Below, one piece after another: positions 33,850 to 45,614 of a stretch of 64,000 nt of DNA. The stretch is taken from positions 1-64,000 of the forward strand of contig MNCI01029396.1 of assembly GCA_015680685.1 (NCBI GenBank), written 5' to 3'. The DNA comes from Gnetum montanum (lineage: Eukaryota; Streptophyta; Gnetopsida; Gnetales; Gnetaceae). The position numbers and the translations under genes are program-made. Each line of letters starts with the position of its first letter. Within the stretch, counting starts at the first letter, position 1. Below the pieces are notes generated by a model. The model was given only the letters and a program-made list of their open reading frames with translations, was not told the origin of the DNA and ran no database searches.

Positions 33850-36690
33850 GAATCTACCAGATGCCTACATGGGGTACTTGAGTAAAAATGTTTCAAATAA
33901 AATGCATTAAAATTCCTATTCAACCTATATCCTTGTAAATCAGCAATCTTAAACACATTTGGGGCAGTGATGTATACAATTTGGAATGGACCTAACCACA
34001 TAGGGGAAAACATAGTTTGAGGGTTAGTTTGACCAGACGTTCTATCCCTCTTAAGGACTAGATCACCTACTTGAAAATTTTGAGCTGGATGTTTTTTATC
34101 AAACCATCTCTTGACGATTTGTTGATGCTTAAGATTATGAAAATCAAGACCTACACTTATCTTTCTTGATCATTTTCTATAAATTTTTTCTTTAATATAA
34201 GTTTCAATGATAGGTCTAGGTTTTGGTGGGTTATCGGATATAGCTTTTCTAGAAGAATGTTCCATGGATGTGTTGTTAAAATTTAGCACACTTTTAAATG
34301 TTTTAAGAGATAAGGTCTTATTTATATCTTTGTCTTCCCCTAAAGGTGGTGGATCACTTAGACAAAATCCATCATGTTGTTGATAAGGTAAGGTGTCTCC
34401 ATAATTTTCTTCACCTTCTCTATAACTTTGATAGCATTGGATGAGATCTACATAAGAGATATAATTTTTTGTAGTTCCACTCACATAGTCATTTTCAACT
34501 TGTTCACTACACTCAACCTCAATAACCCCAACATAAAGATTAACATTTCAATCTTCCAAAGATTGATTTTCTTGATCCAAGGCTATTACTACTTGTTTGT
34601 AGAAGGGTTCTTGGGATATAGTCATGTATTCAGATTTTCCTTTGATAGGGATCAAGAATTTTGAGAAATTTGACCTAAAGAAGCCCCCAAACTTAGCTCC
34701 AAAAGTCCTAGATAAGAGCACACCATATGTGGATTTCTTGTCAACTACTAGGATATCCGTATGACATGTAAATGTAGGGTATTTCTTAAGTTGTACTTTT
34801 GTTCCTTTTAATAACCCTACCACAGGTACGTTAGATTTATTAAGTTGAATCACACTTTTAGTTTGTGTTATCATTTGTGCTCCTAAAGCATTACAAATGT
34901 CAAGAGGCATAACACTAACAGTTGCACTAGAATCCATTAAACAGTTATGGTCATTCTTTCCTAAAATAATCAAAGTGGTTAGGAAAGGGGGATGGTCCTT
35001 TTTGCTAGACAAGGAATTATTCATGTTTTGTACTGATAATGTGTTAGGACTTTTTACAAAGTGAACTTGCCTTTCGGGAATTGGGGATTTTTTTGTTTGG
35101 GCTACGGGTATATGAACTATATCTTGAATTACTTCTTTCATTTAGTTAAAGTGTAGGAGGTCATACATTGAAATATTGGTTTTAACTCTTTTTAATTCAA
35201 CCAAATCATAATTCTTATGTTCATCTTTGGCTTCTTGTTGAGATGGAACTCTTCTAAGTATAGAAGGGGGGTTTGGTCATTGTGGGGCAATTACTTGGGA
35301 TGACCCGGATTGGCTATTTGCATTGTTTTGACTAGAAACTCTTTTGTTTGGAGGTGTATAGGAATTGTTCCTAGTTTGTTGTTGTGTAGCATTCGTAATG
35401 TCACTAATTTTGTGGTAGCGAGTGTTGTGTGGGTTAGGGTCTCCTACCATAACTTGTTCTAATGAGGAAACCTCTTCATTTTCTATCTAATGAGGTACAT
35501 TAAGGACCATGATAGGGGTTTTTCCATTTTATTTCCCTTGGGTATTATCACCATACAATGCCTTGAATTGAAGACAAGTCTTTTCGGAATGTTGCCTCGT
35601 ATTATGAAGATGAAAATAATCATCGTTGATTGATACACTTGATTTTCCTAGTTGTATAGGGCCTTTGTTATTGTTTCTCTTTAGCTCAACCACTTCATTG
35701 GATAGTTTTTGTAGTGAAGTGAGTATTTAGATGATCTGCTCTTGGGTTTGGGTTGATGGTTCAACAAAATTTGATGTCCCTTTTAGGTTTATCAAGGCTT
35801 TTTATTGGTCATCATTCAAATCAATGTTGGATGGTAAGAATGAAGAGGACATGGGGCCTTGTGAGTAATAATTTAAAGGTTGATTTTCTTGAAAGGGAGA
35901 AACAACTTGAGGCATAACGTTAGACATTTGAAAATTTGGTAAGAGTGGGGTTGATTGCATAGGATTACTAACACTCATCATCCCAAATTGGGTTTGGATG
36001 TTGTTCATAAGGGTTATTTGCTCTAATTCCACATCTTTTGACATTACACCTTGTATTTCTACTATGTTGGGATTAGATTTGATAACATAAGTAAAGAATG
36101 GATCAATGGTAGAGAGATAGAAATTGAGGATACCATCTGGTTGTGGTCGCATCTCATTTGACACATAGGCAAGTTGATGAAGGAATCTAAGGTTATAATC
36201 CCTAACATTTTCCCCAGGTAGCTTTCTTAAGCTGGTAAAGTTGCTTGATGTGATAGCAGGGCTTGTAAATTTGTCAAATTAATTCAAAAAATTATTTTTG
36301 AACTCTTGCCATGTGTTAATAGAAGCACCAAGAAGCATTAAGAACCATTGGGTTGCTTTGGTCCTAAATGTTGTTACAAACACTCTATATGCTACATCAT
36401 TATGTATAATGTTGTGGATCCCTAGTAAGGTTTCAAAACATTGTATGTGTTGGTGGGCATCATTTGTAGGGGTTGTAGGATCGAAGAACAAATTTATGTT
36501 TTGAAGGGATTTTGGTATGTCATGGTAATTATGAAAGTTAAAAGGGTTTCTTACTAAGGGATTTGGGGGTTGATGGGCTACCATCTTAGTCCGAGGTTTC
36601 TTAGGAATTGAATTTGGAAAAAGTGAAGCTCGTTGTTTTCTTAAAGTAAATTGACGAGTAGTTGGTTGATTATTTGAGATGTTCNTTAAA
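33850..36690 (-). pseudogene. gag-pro: gag-protease-integrase C-terminus frame of element C
   Basis: A single minus-strand frame of about 945 codons is broken by roughly nine stops. Domains in sense order are: Retrotrans_gag at 36584-36279 (HIQCFETLLGIHN, VTTFRTKATQWF, SINTWQEFKNNFLN); a Gln/Asn/Pro-rich linker to about 35150; protease at 35141-34600, with DSSATVSVMPLDICNALG where D-S-G-A is usual and YGVLLSRTFGAKFGG; a spacer with no known domain (34484-34170); and an integrase C-terminal part at about 34120-33900 (RWFDKKHPAQNFQVGDLVLK, then MWLGPFQIV). The same frame runs through all pieces, since 36584, 36164, 35141 and 34484 differ by multiples of three. The catalytic Gly of the protease is replaced, so it would be inactive. 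The likely start lies near the ambiguous base at 36685. Confidence 0.75.
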
Positions 36691-36860
36691 AAAAATTGCT
36701 AAAATATAAATTTGGAGATTTGAAAATGAAGCTAAAAGAGAGCAATAAAATTGAAAATAGGGAGGCAAAAATAAAACAAATAGTAAAAAGAATGATAATA
36801 ATTTTTTTTTCTAAAAAAAAGAAACATAAAAGGAAAATAAAGAAAAGGTTGAGAAACTGC

Positions 36861-36878
36861 CCTCCTTCTAGCGCTAAA
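36861..36878 (-). other. Primer-binding site of element C
   Basis: On the minus strand TTAGCGCTAGAAGGAGGG lies four bases inside the LTR end. It differs from the site used by A, B and D, so C belongs to another gypsy lineage. Confidence 0.6.
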
Positions 36879-36882
36879 AAGG

Positions 36883-38074
36883 TGTTGATGCGTAAATTTT
36901 GGACACGCCGCCAACACCTGTGAAAACTTGTTTTAGGAGACTATTGCCCAGGGCACCTCCCATATGGGTACGAAAACTCGAGAATAGTCTCAACTGGAAA
37001 GGGCTATGTGAAAAAACAATAATAATAATATTTTAAACACAATATTGAAACTTAAATTTAATTTTAGGAGTGTTCTAATATGTTTTGAAAAACATATAAA
37101 AATCAAAATTAAACATTTGTGTAGTTTTTGAGTAAAATAAATGATACAAAATAAAAATTCAAATTAAAACTAAAATTTATCTAGTGTTGGTCTCTAGACA
37201 GAGGTTGGACATCCCAAAAGAGGCCCCTGATCACTGCTTGGTGTCAGCTAGACCTATGACGGTGCTGGCACCGCCGCTATTGGGTGTTGGTCTCTGCCAC
37301 GTGGGCAGAAAAGAAAAAAGTAAAGAAAACATGTCTGTGTTTGTTTGAGAAAATAGAAAACTATCGTTGAGCAATTGCTATTGTAGGGCATGCACACTGT
37401 CATCTAAATAGAAGAACAAAATAAAATAGCAGTTGCTAATGGACAAGAACAGGACAACGAAATAAAACAACGGCTGCTGATGGACATGAACAAAAGAACA
37501 AAATAAAATAGCGGCTACTATTGGACATGCGCTACCAGCTGCTACGCATTTCAAAAAGAAAGATTGGTGAAAGATTGGCCACCAGCCTTGTTACCAATTC
37601 TAGCCCTTTTCTGCAACACAGAGAGACTCTACCATCTGCGAGAGACTTTCCGCTCCTCCCTCCTCCCCTTTGGCTTTGGCTGGTTTTGTTGTTTATAACG
37701 GCCTATAGGAGACAACCCTAACCATAAACTACCAATTACCTTTGCCATGTTATTTTTTCCTTTTTCTAGATTTCTGTTTATTGGTCATTGCTGGTTTTTT
37801 CTCTTTTTCTCATATCGCTATTGAAAAAAAAATACAAAACAAGATCATTGTCATGGATCATGAGTCATGTTCTTGGTGGATGCTTATTCAACTATTTTTT
37901 AAAATTTGTTTTTTATGAGCCAACGAAGCTCATTAGCAAGTGGACAATGGCCATATGCAAGCTCATGGTGCTGTATTTTTAAGTTTTTTATTTATTTTAT
38001 TTTTTATTTTTTTAAAATACAAAACTTGTTCAAACAAGGCCCTATGCCTAGCATGGGTGAGGTTGGCCTCAACA
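36883..38074 (-). repeat. 5' LTR of element C
   Basis: The 1192-bp LTR starts TGTTGATGCGTAAATTTTGG and ends GGTTGGCCTCAACA. It keeps more CpG (ACACGCCGCC at 36903) than the partner, so many differences are CpG decay in one copy. Confidence 0.92.
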
Positions 38075-38079
38075 CTAAC
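38075..38079. repeat. Target-site duplication CTAAC, right copy (element C)
   Basis: Exact match to 31387-31391. Confidence 0.9.
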
Positions 38080-38097
38080 ATCATGAGCCATTGTAAT
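38075..38097 (-). pseudogene. 5' end of the coiled-coil relic, beyond element C
   Basis: On the minus strand an ATG at 38097 opens MAHDV. Removing element C and one CTAAC copy joins this to 31391 and downstream in one frame (two stops, then KRKLNKHIVSSNLSTHS and the SSSHYENSHNE stretch). That reading fits the pre-insertion gene. Sequence upstream to about 38150 stays open but is unrecognised. Confidence 0.4.
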
Positions 38098-38559
38098 GAA
38101 CAATTTCTCTACAACCAAAAAACTAGAGCTTTGGAATTTAAAACTTAAATAGAAATTTTTTTTTGCACTTTAAATCAAACATATTGCATATGGTTTTCCT
38201 ACCTCATAACCAATTTTTAAAACCTTAAATTCAAGCTAACTTAATAAGTAATCATCAAAATTGTAAAATGTCTTAATTTTTTGTGTTATTGTAGAAAAAC
38301 CACGATATTTCAACTACAAATCAAAACTTAAATGTCTAGCAATGAAATTTGAAATAAGTATGCTAATTCATATCTCAATTTACAAGTAGAGAAATATTTT
38401 TTGATGCCATAAGCCCTCTTTGCAGTTTTTGCAATTTTTGCAGTTTTTTTATAGATGAAAAGATGAAATTTACAGTTGATATTTATGCTTGTCTTTGCAT
38501 TAACTACATCTAACTACCATCACACCATAGATGGTCCATGGTGGTGATTAATAAAACCA
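38098..38559. other. Unassigned stretch
   Basis: AT-rich sequence between the relic start and the LTR of element P. No feature recognised. Confidence 0.4.
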
Positions 38560-39575
38560 TCAAAACCTTACCTCAATACTTATGAAGCATTGTTTTATCA
38601 AGTATATTAGTTGATAGCAATATTGCAAACGTTAATCGATAATGCTACATCGCATCTATGCCAACGTATCCTCGTCAACACATCTCAGTTGGCTACTATA
38701 TCACATCTACTATATCTTAGATGCTACATTGCATCTATTATAACTTAGATATGTCAACACATCCATGTTAACATAACCAAATGTGTTAATGCATCCCTAC
38801 CAATGCAATGTCTTTATTTGCCTTTAAATATGCAAGCAATCATGATGTATTTGGCACCATTTGGTTAGTAGTTCAGCTATACTCTTATAGTTTTCTTCTA
38901 TAGTCTTAACAAATAGTCAATGAGTGCTCATAGCATGGATTTGAGTTATTTGTATGACATCTTATTTTAGTGGTTCTTGGACATATTTCATGAATGACAA
39001 TAAGATTGAGATTGATTCATATTCATTACAGCACTTTGACTTAGAATAGATCTACTCTCATTGTAATTTACTTTCTATGTGCTTAGTTTATATTTACATT
39101 TTTATGCATATTAATCAAATGGCAGAATGAGCACCACTAGTTTCAAGGATAAAAACATATTGACTTGGTAATCTCAACAATGTTATTGCTTGACTTTCCT
39201 AGTAGCATAACACTTGGTAATTTGAGTAGTGGGTATGTGAGTTCAAGATATGTAAGGAAATATAGGAACATACACTCATTGTCCATAGGATAGTATAGGA
39301 TTTATTTTCCTATTAATTAGTTAGATTAGTTAAATAATTAAAATTCATATTTTCATATAGCTTCACTATAGTTGCACAACATCAATAATCATATACCTCA
39401 CTTTGGACTAAGCCATATATGATAGATGAATCACTAATCTAAGTGGAAACATTGTGACCTACAATCAATGCCCAATAATCTACATGCTATGCTAGTTCCA
39501 TCCATAGAATTTGAATGGATTGCTTGTGAATTCTTTTTATTTGTATGGTTGGACATATGGGATGGTGATAGTGAT
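38560..39575 (+). repeat. 5' LTR of plus-strand gypsy element P (approximate ends)
   Basis: It resembles the LTR family of A, B and D in the opposite orientation. CATATACCTCACTTTGGAC at about 39401 matches the inverted block of LTR B (17210-17240), and the end GGTTGGACATATGGGATGG resembles the inverted GGTACCCC...CAACC start. A TATA-like CTTTAAATATGC lies near 38821. Both ends are too decayed to place exactly. Confidence 0.5.
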
Positions 39576-41297
39576 CTAGAGTAGTTATGTTATAAAAGAT
39601 CATTGTAAAAGCATTAACAATTTATCTTTATGGAAGTATTAATATTTTAAGTAACACATATATTATTAACTAAAAGAATGTCTTCTTCACATATGATCAA
39701 TAGTTGAGCACATGAAGAGAACACTAGTAAAACTAATAATAGAATCTATATTGAAGAAAATTGGAGTGAACCACTATGAACAAGGGTCTCATTTGCTCAT
39801 TTTGATTCTTACTACATTCAAAGATTACATTAAACTATCACAGCTAATCCTAGAGGGGATGAAATAAGTCCTAAAACAAGAAGGACATCAAGGCTTAGAA
39901 CCTCCTGCAAATCTCAATGAGATGAACCAAGGGACCACAGGGAGAGATATAGGAGCTATGGAAATTCTCCTAGTTCACCATCTTCCTTTTCATCTTTAAC
40001 ATCTAATTTTGATGAAGATAAACACAAGTATGAAGATAGAGCTCTACTAAGAGGTCAAGATGAAGATAGAAATAGACATCAAACACAAGATACAAGGTAT
40101 CAAATGGAGCATAGAAAAGACCATCACAATTAGACAAATGGAAATAGAAAGTATGACCATCTCATATCTAATGATGATAAACACTTGTTGGCTATTAGAA
40201 GCATGATATAGATCAAGGAGACAATTAGAATATCTCATACTCATGAAAGGGAAAGTCACATCAAATGATTTATCTTGAATAACATTTCTAAATTTAAGGA
40301 AGGCTATAATTCTAATTCAAAACATCATTTATAAGCTTTCCAGAATGCATGCACCTTGCAAAATATTGAAATTAAGTGGCAAAAGCTTAAGCTCTTCCCT
40401 AGGATACTAATAGAAGAAGTTGAAATTTGGTATAGATTATTGGAGCTAGATTCAATTCATTGGTGGTCCACAATGCTTGAGCTCTTTAATGAGAAATACC
40501 AAAGTTATTTAAGAGTGTCCAATCTCAAAAGACAAATCTAAGGATGGAAGCAAGAAAACCATGAATCCATGAATGTAGCCTTGGAAAGATACTATTCTCT
40601 AACACATAGATTTCCAAGTCATGGATTTTCTCAAAAGGAACAACTTCATCGCATCATAGATGGGCTTTGCAACAAAATAAAGGAGATCCTTGGGATCTAT
40701 GAACAAGGAAAATTATCAAAGTTGAGAGTCCATTGAATACAAAGAATAATTAAACATATTTAAAAAGAAGAAGGAGAGTTGTGTAAAAGGGAGAGCATAA
40801 AGGAATATAATAAGAACCAAACCATGCATAAGAGGTAGCTCTTAATGAGTTGATTTCATGCAAAACCTTGCCAATACAAATGTATATCACTGAAATTCAA
40901 GGAAAAATAGATAAGATGTAATAGTTGATGGATGAAAAAATTTCAACCAACTTGGAAATCATAGAGGAGAAGGTAAAGTAAGTAGGATTAAGTGATCAAG
41001 ATAGGAAGAGGAGAAAGATCAAGGAAATAGGAAAGACACTTATTGGTGAAAAGGGAAAGAAATTATAGTAGAAGAGGTTGTAGACTTAGATTTAGAGGAG
41101 GATATATGTGACATTTATCAATATGAACATCCAAAAGACTATTGCCTAGTTATGTTACATCTATAAGAGTCTAGGACTTTCACTTTGAATCCCAAGTTCA
41201 TGAAATAGAAAATGCCTAAGAGATTATGCAATACCCCTATTAATTATCTATAAAATCCTATATATAACTAATAGAGATGCTATGAATCCCTAAGGAT
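39576..41297 (+). pseudogene. gag: gag of element P, decayed and cut by the gap
   Basis: The plus strand encodes a gag core related to those of B and D. 40356-40541 (WQKLKLFPRILIEEVEIWY, then LELFNEKYQSY) is followed, after a stop, by NHESMNVALERYYSLTHRF and EQLHRIIDGLCNKIKE to about 40720. The same RYYSL and IIDGLC text occurs in B and D. The upstream part (39700-40350) is broken. The sequence ends at the N gap, and the rest of the element is not in the window. It is the only gypsy copy here in plus orientation. Confidence 0.65.
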
Positions 41298-41324
41298 NNN
41301 NNNNNNNNNNNNNNNNNNNNNNNN
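41298..41324. other. Assembly gap, 27 N
   Basis: A run of undetermined bases separates plus-strand element P from minus-strand element D. True distance and linkage are unknown. Confidence 0.98.
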
Positions 41325-42183
41325 ATCCAACCATATGAATCATAGAGCATTCACGTGCAATTCGGTTGAATTCTGTGGACTTTATAGTTTTCAGTGCAAT
41401 AGTCTTCTAGGTAGTGAACCTTGCCTTAAGGTCATTCATTGTCTTCCCAATTACACTTGTGATGTACACTAGTATGGTTAAGTGTAATTGAGGCATCGAA
41501 TTTTTATAATTTTTTATTTTATAGTTTGGTGTTTAAAGGGAGATAAAAGTAATTGGATTAACTAATTTAATTTAACTAATTAAGTAGTATCTAAGTAGTC
41601 CTAACATAAGCATCTGGCCCCACTTTCCGCACACATCTTGAGCTCACGTATCCACTCCTGGGTTACTAAGCATGTGCTACTAAGCGTACCAAGAAATAAC
41701 ACTACTGGGATTACCAAGTGAATACATGCTATGCCGAAGCGATTGTACTTATGTGTTTAATCTATCTAGCTTATCTTGATTAATTACTTCATTAGCTTAA
41801 TTGCAAGAAAACATTGAATAAATAACTAAAAACATTAAATGCAAGAAAAAAAATTTAAGCTATCCATAATGTTACAAGGTTTATTAAGAAGTTTGTCTTT
41901 ATGACCACACACATTGTTGTGCTTAGGTACAAAAATGCTCAAATAAATATCCATACATTCAATGACTCTTGCTACGGGCACTCAAGAGAAATAATCTAAC
42001 TCTCAAATGAATTAACTACAAGAGCTTCACTACTAATAAAATCTCATTACCATAAATTTGGCTAGTAGGCATGTATTTATAGCCAAGAAGTGAACACTAC
42101 ATCATTGGGGCCTCATCAATGCATGATATGATGCATCGATGGGGCCTCGTCGATGAGGCCTAATTGATGAATGAAACTCATCA
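41325..42183 (-). repeat. 3' LTR of element D
   Basis: The start lies in the N gap, and the end is CTCATCA at 42183. It matches the 5' LTR blockwise from ACCATATGAATCATAGAG onward. The sense TATA-like CTATAAATACATGCC lies at about 42070-42084. Words built on GATGAGGCC/GGCCTC and ATCGATG (42100-42165) lie upstream of it in the sense direction. Confidence 0.8.
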
Positions 42184-42194
42184 TACCCTCACAA
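42184..42194 (-). other. Polypurine-like tract of element D
   Basis: Minus-strand TTGTGAGGGTA abuts the LTR start TGATGAG, as in B and E. Confidence 0.6.
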
Positions 42195-42429
42195 CTAAAT
42201 GAAAAATTATTCTTGATTTCTTTTACAAAATTGGAAAGGTATGGGATTATTGACTAACCTTTCACAAATAAAAAAAACTGACTTGATAAAAAATGGAGTG
42301 CCTGAGTATTCAAATCAACACATTACAAAAATGACAATGCTCATGACACAAAATTTAACACCATGACATGATTGTTTAAAATTGGGCAACATGTTTCTTG
42401 ATGATGTGAAGTTTGATAGAGAAGATCAA

Positions 42430-45239
42430 ATAGTGTCAACTGGTCGTGGCTCTTAAGGTTCTAAGGAACCTTCATTGACTTCATGCATGTGCAGCGGTCA
42501 AGGTAGCTATAGCTATCTTGCTACTGTTGTAAATTTTTGTGGGAGGTAGAAAGCATCTAGCAATGCTTTCATTTTCTTCTCCTTACTTCTAGGATCATGC
42601 ACCGTCCATGTAGCTTCTCCAATGTGGGTCAAAATAGGCACATCCCAAGGACATGGAATTGCTAGAAAAATATCCTTCGCATTGATAAACAAGGCAAAAA
42701 ATTACTTAAATTCAAGGTTGAATAATCTAACTACATCCTTCAACTCCTAGCAATCATTCATCCTTTTGGCTAAGTTCTCAATAGTAGATCATTGATCTGT
42801 GAATTGTGCTATGAGAACTTCGAGTTCAACATTTGTAGTGTCAAGCTTTTTCTTAGTGTCTTTATGATCTTTAAAATTTTCCTTGTATAGAAAATACGAG
42901 CTAGCCACTTGTTTTTCTAACTCTGATTGTGGCTATATGACAGTCAACATTGCTAGGTTCGCATAGCAGAGATTGGCCAACTCCATGTATTTTATCATTT
43001 CTTCTAGATACAACTTCTTTAAATTGTTCTCTACTTTGTTATAGGCATTAATCCCATCAATGATGGGCTACCAAACTTCTTTTTCTTGTTGAAGTTGCTG
43101 AAGAGCTTCATTTATTTTTTCCTTTGCCATTTGGATGTGCTTCTTATTTTTGCCTTTGCAATTTTTAACTCAAACTTCAAAGCTTCATTTTTCCAAGTAG
43201 TAATCTCAATAGAAGATTTCTAGTGTAAGGCATGAACTTCTTCCATTGATAAATTCTAATTTTCTATGGCCAATCTCCTTAATTTCATATTCACCCTAGC
43301 TAGCTACTCCTAATATTGATGAATAAATTCTTGCATTTGTTATTTTTGGGCATCAACATTGCATAGGTGATGGTTTTTCGTGTTTAGTGCCTCGTTCTCC
43401 TGATGCATCTGAACCAATTCCTTCTAAACTAAATATGTCTTTTCCTCTACTATGGATTTGTTGAATATGGTCATCACGACTTTCTCCTCAACCATCTTAA
43501 GTCATTATTGAAGCTTTTGGAAAGCTTCATCTCTGGTTGTTATTGAGCTAAGAAGTGCAAGATCAACAAGATGGACATGTAATTTTGCAACCTTTGTGGC
43601 CAAGTGTTAATTTATGCTTGAGCCATTTTGAATTTCCCCTCCAAAATGATTTTATCCCTTGCTTCTAGCAACTCTAACTAGGTTGCAGTGATGTTATCTA
43701 GAAAATCAAAGATATCTAGAATTGGTTGCCTAGTCCCTACTAGTCGATCCAACAAGTCTTCATTCTGGGCTACATTCAATTTTCCACTGACTATGCCTAC
43801 AGATGTCTATACATCTCAAAGTGTAGATACATTTAGTATAGATGTTGTATGCGCATTAAGTGCTTCAACAACTACCTCAACTATAGTATATTTTCCTTGG
43901 TGCTACATCACCAATACAATGGCCCATTCACCTTTATCTAAATGCACTAAGAAGGAGGTGGCATTATATGGATTTTTGGGAATAAATGGGATTGTGATAG
44001 TGACATCATCACCTCTCGAGCATTGGGATTAGAATTTACAGGCAACTACATTTGTTTGACATTGAATGTTGGTCCATCCCATTCCATCTGGCTAATTATT
44101 TGAGCCACCTCATTAAGATGACTCATTGCTAGTCGATACATAGATGCATCCAGACTAATTTCTACATGCTATTTTTGCTCATGCAAGAGATACTCTTAGA
44201 TTTTGCACAAGCTCTCAATGTCTGCACAAGCCTTCAACATTGTTTCTTGAGTAGATAGTAAAGGTGGTGGTTTCTCCTCTTCTTTGGTTGTGGTAGGTGT
44301 CTTTTCTTTCATGATTTCAGATCATGAGGCTAAAGGAGCATGTATAATTATGTCATTGGTGTAGTCGATGATTTCTACCCTTTTGTAGAGTTTTCATATG
44401 AGGTACAAAAATAGCAAGGTTTTCCTTCCACATTCATTTTCCTTAAAACATTTTTCGATCTCCAAATAGATTAGTTGTGGAAGGTTTATAGGAAATATCC
44501 TACTTAGAGTGGCACATTCTCAAATAGAAAAGATGGTCACTTTGCTAGATGTTAACCTTGGATTTTGGTGATAAGCTATAATTTTGAAGTAGATGCATTT
44601 CATTGGTGTGAGCACACTATACTCCTCATGTTTGACCCTGTAACACTAATAAGTCCACTATTTTTTGGCCTTAGGATCACCTTTTTTTAATAGCTCTACC
44701 AACTATGTCCCAATGTCAAGAAACCCTAGTGCCTGTGAAATAGCCTCGACTGAGTAGGACACCTGAATATCCTTGATTTTTATTGTGGATCCTAGCCTTC
44801 TATTATTCCAAAAGAGACATGTCTCTTCCATGTACCATTCGCCACTAGATGTGATGATTAGTGACATGGGAGAGGTTTGCAATTATGTTTTGACTTTTGC
44901 TAGAGATTTATCTAGAAATGGCCCAAAGATTATTTCTTTGAAAGCTGAGCATCGAATCTCTTAGGACCTAATGATATCAAGGCAAGTTTGAGTTAAAGAG
45001 ACCTCAAGCCTTGGCATAGGTCTTGGTGATTTTCATTTCTATGATTACTCTGTTGGCACTTCTTCTTATGGAATCTATCAAATAGATTTCACTTTGGGCT
45101 CCTTACAAAAAGGTCTTGTTGCATGGGTTGCCTCCAACGGTTCTTAGGCTTATTCTTGTTGGCCACTTTCAACTCTGGGCCATTTCTCTCTTTCTTGAGA
45201 GGGTTCTCTTCCATGTAGATGTTTTGGTCTTGTCACCAT
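42430..45239 (-). pseudogene. ORF3 of element D, unknown function
   Basis: The minus-strand ATG at 45239 opens VTRPKHLHGREPSQERERNG, a basic N-terminus. The next conserved part at about 44950-44500 has SSGEWYMEETCLFWNN and, 15 residues on, VSYSVEAISQALGF. A middle section (about 44200-42950) is Glu/Lys/Leu-rich and coiled-coil-like. The C-terminal part at about 42740-42560 reads PCPWDVPILTHIGEATWTVH, then DPRSKEKKMKALLDAFY, close to E and recognisable in B. Stops and shifts are frequent. It lies where Athila elements carry an envelope-like ORF, but I see no signal peptide or membrane anchor. Conservation in three elements argues it mattered to the family. Confidence 0.6.
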
Positions 45240-45498
45240 ATGTAATCATGATAAGACCATAGATTAGAAATCATTGTGTAACATGAAGTAATTGGGATAC
45301 CTTTATCTCTTTAGGATAGTTACACTTGGCTAAGTTGTGATAATGGATCATTTAATTACTCTAATAATTATTTTATTTATGTTTTATTATTAATAAATCA
45401 TCTCAAAGGTTGTTGAAAGGATTAACTCTCGAAAAAATTGATCTCAAAAATTTCATTAGAAACCTTAAGGCTTGCAGTCCCCATGATAAAGAGCTTAC
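45240..45498 (-). other. Candidate leader intron upstream of ORF3, element D
   Basis: A good donor ATAG|GTAAGC begins at 45498 on the minus strand, followed by TCATGGGG as in E. The acceptor side before the ORF3 ATG reads GATTACAT, where B has GATTGCAG and E GATTATAG, so the AG appears mutated. Predicted length is 259 nt. Splicing is inference. Confidence 0.4.
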
Positions 45499-45614
45499 CT
45501 ATAGTAACTATAGGATCAAAGAATAGAGTGATTTGGAGAAACAGTTGGGAAGTTAAGGGCTCTTGAAGGTTTTGAGCTCTAAAAAATGGCAAAAACTCCT
45601 TGTGTGTTGTGAGG

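Larger units (their letters stand above)
31392..38074 (-). mobile_element. Gypsy element C: complete ends, deletion derivative
   Basis: This 6683-bp element in minus orientation has LTRs of 1191 and 1192 bp, TGTTGA...TCAACA ends and a perfect CTAAC duplication. The internal part is only 4.3 kb. It holds a decayed frame running gag, protease, spacer and integrase C-terminus (about 36690 to 33850), with RT, RNase H and the integrase core missing. It must have used polymerase and integrase supplied by other copies. The LTRs are more alike than those of B, with differences mostly at CpG-derived sites, so it is the younger insertion. It split an unrelated coiled-coil relic. Confidence 0.9.

Noticed and set aside
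43688-44032. 114-codon plus-strand open stretch
   Set aside because: Antisense to ORF3 of element D, whose homology to B and E is on the minus strand.
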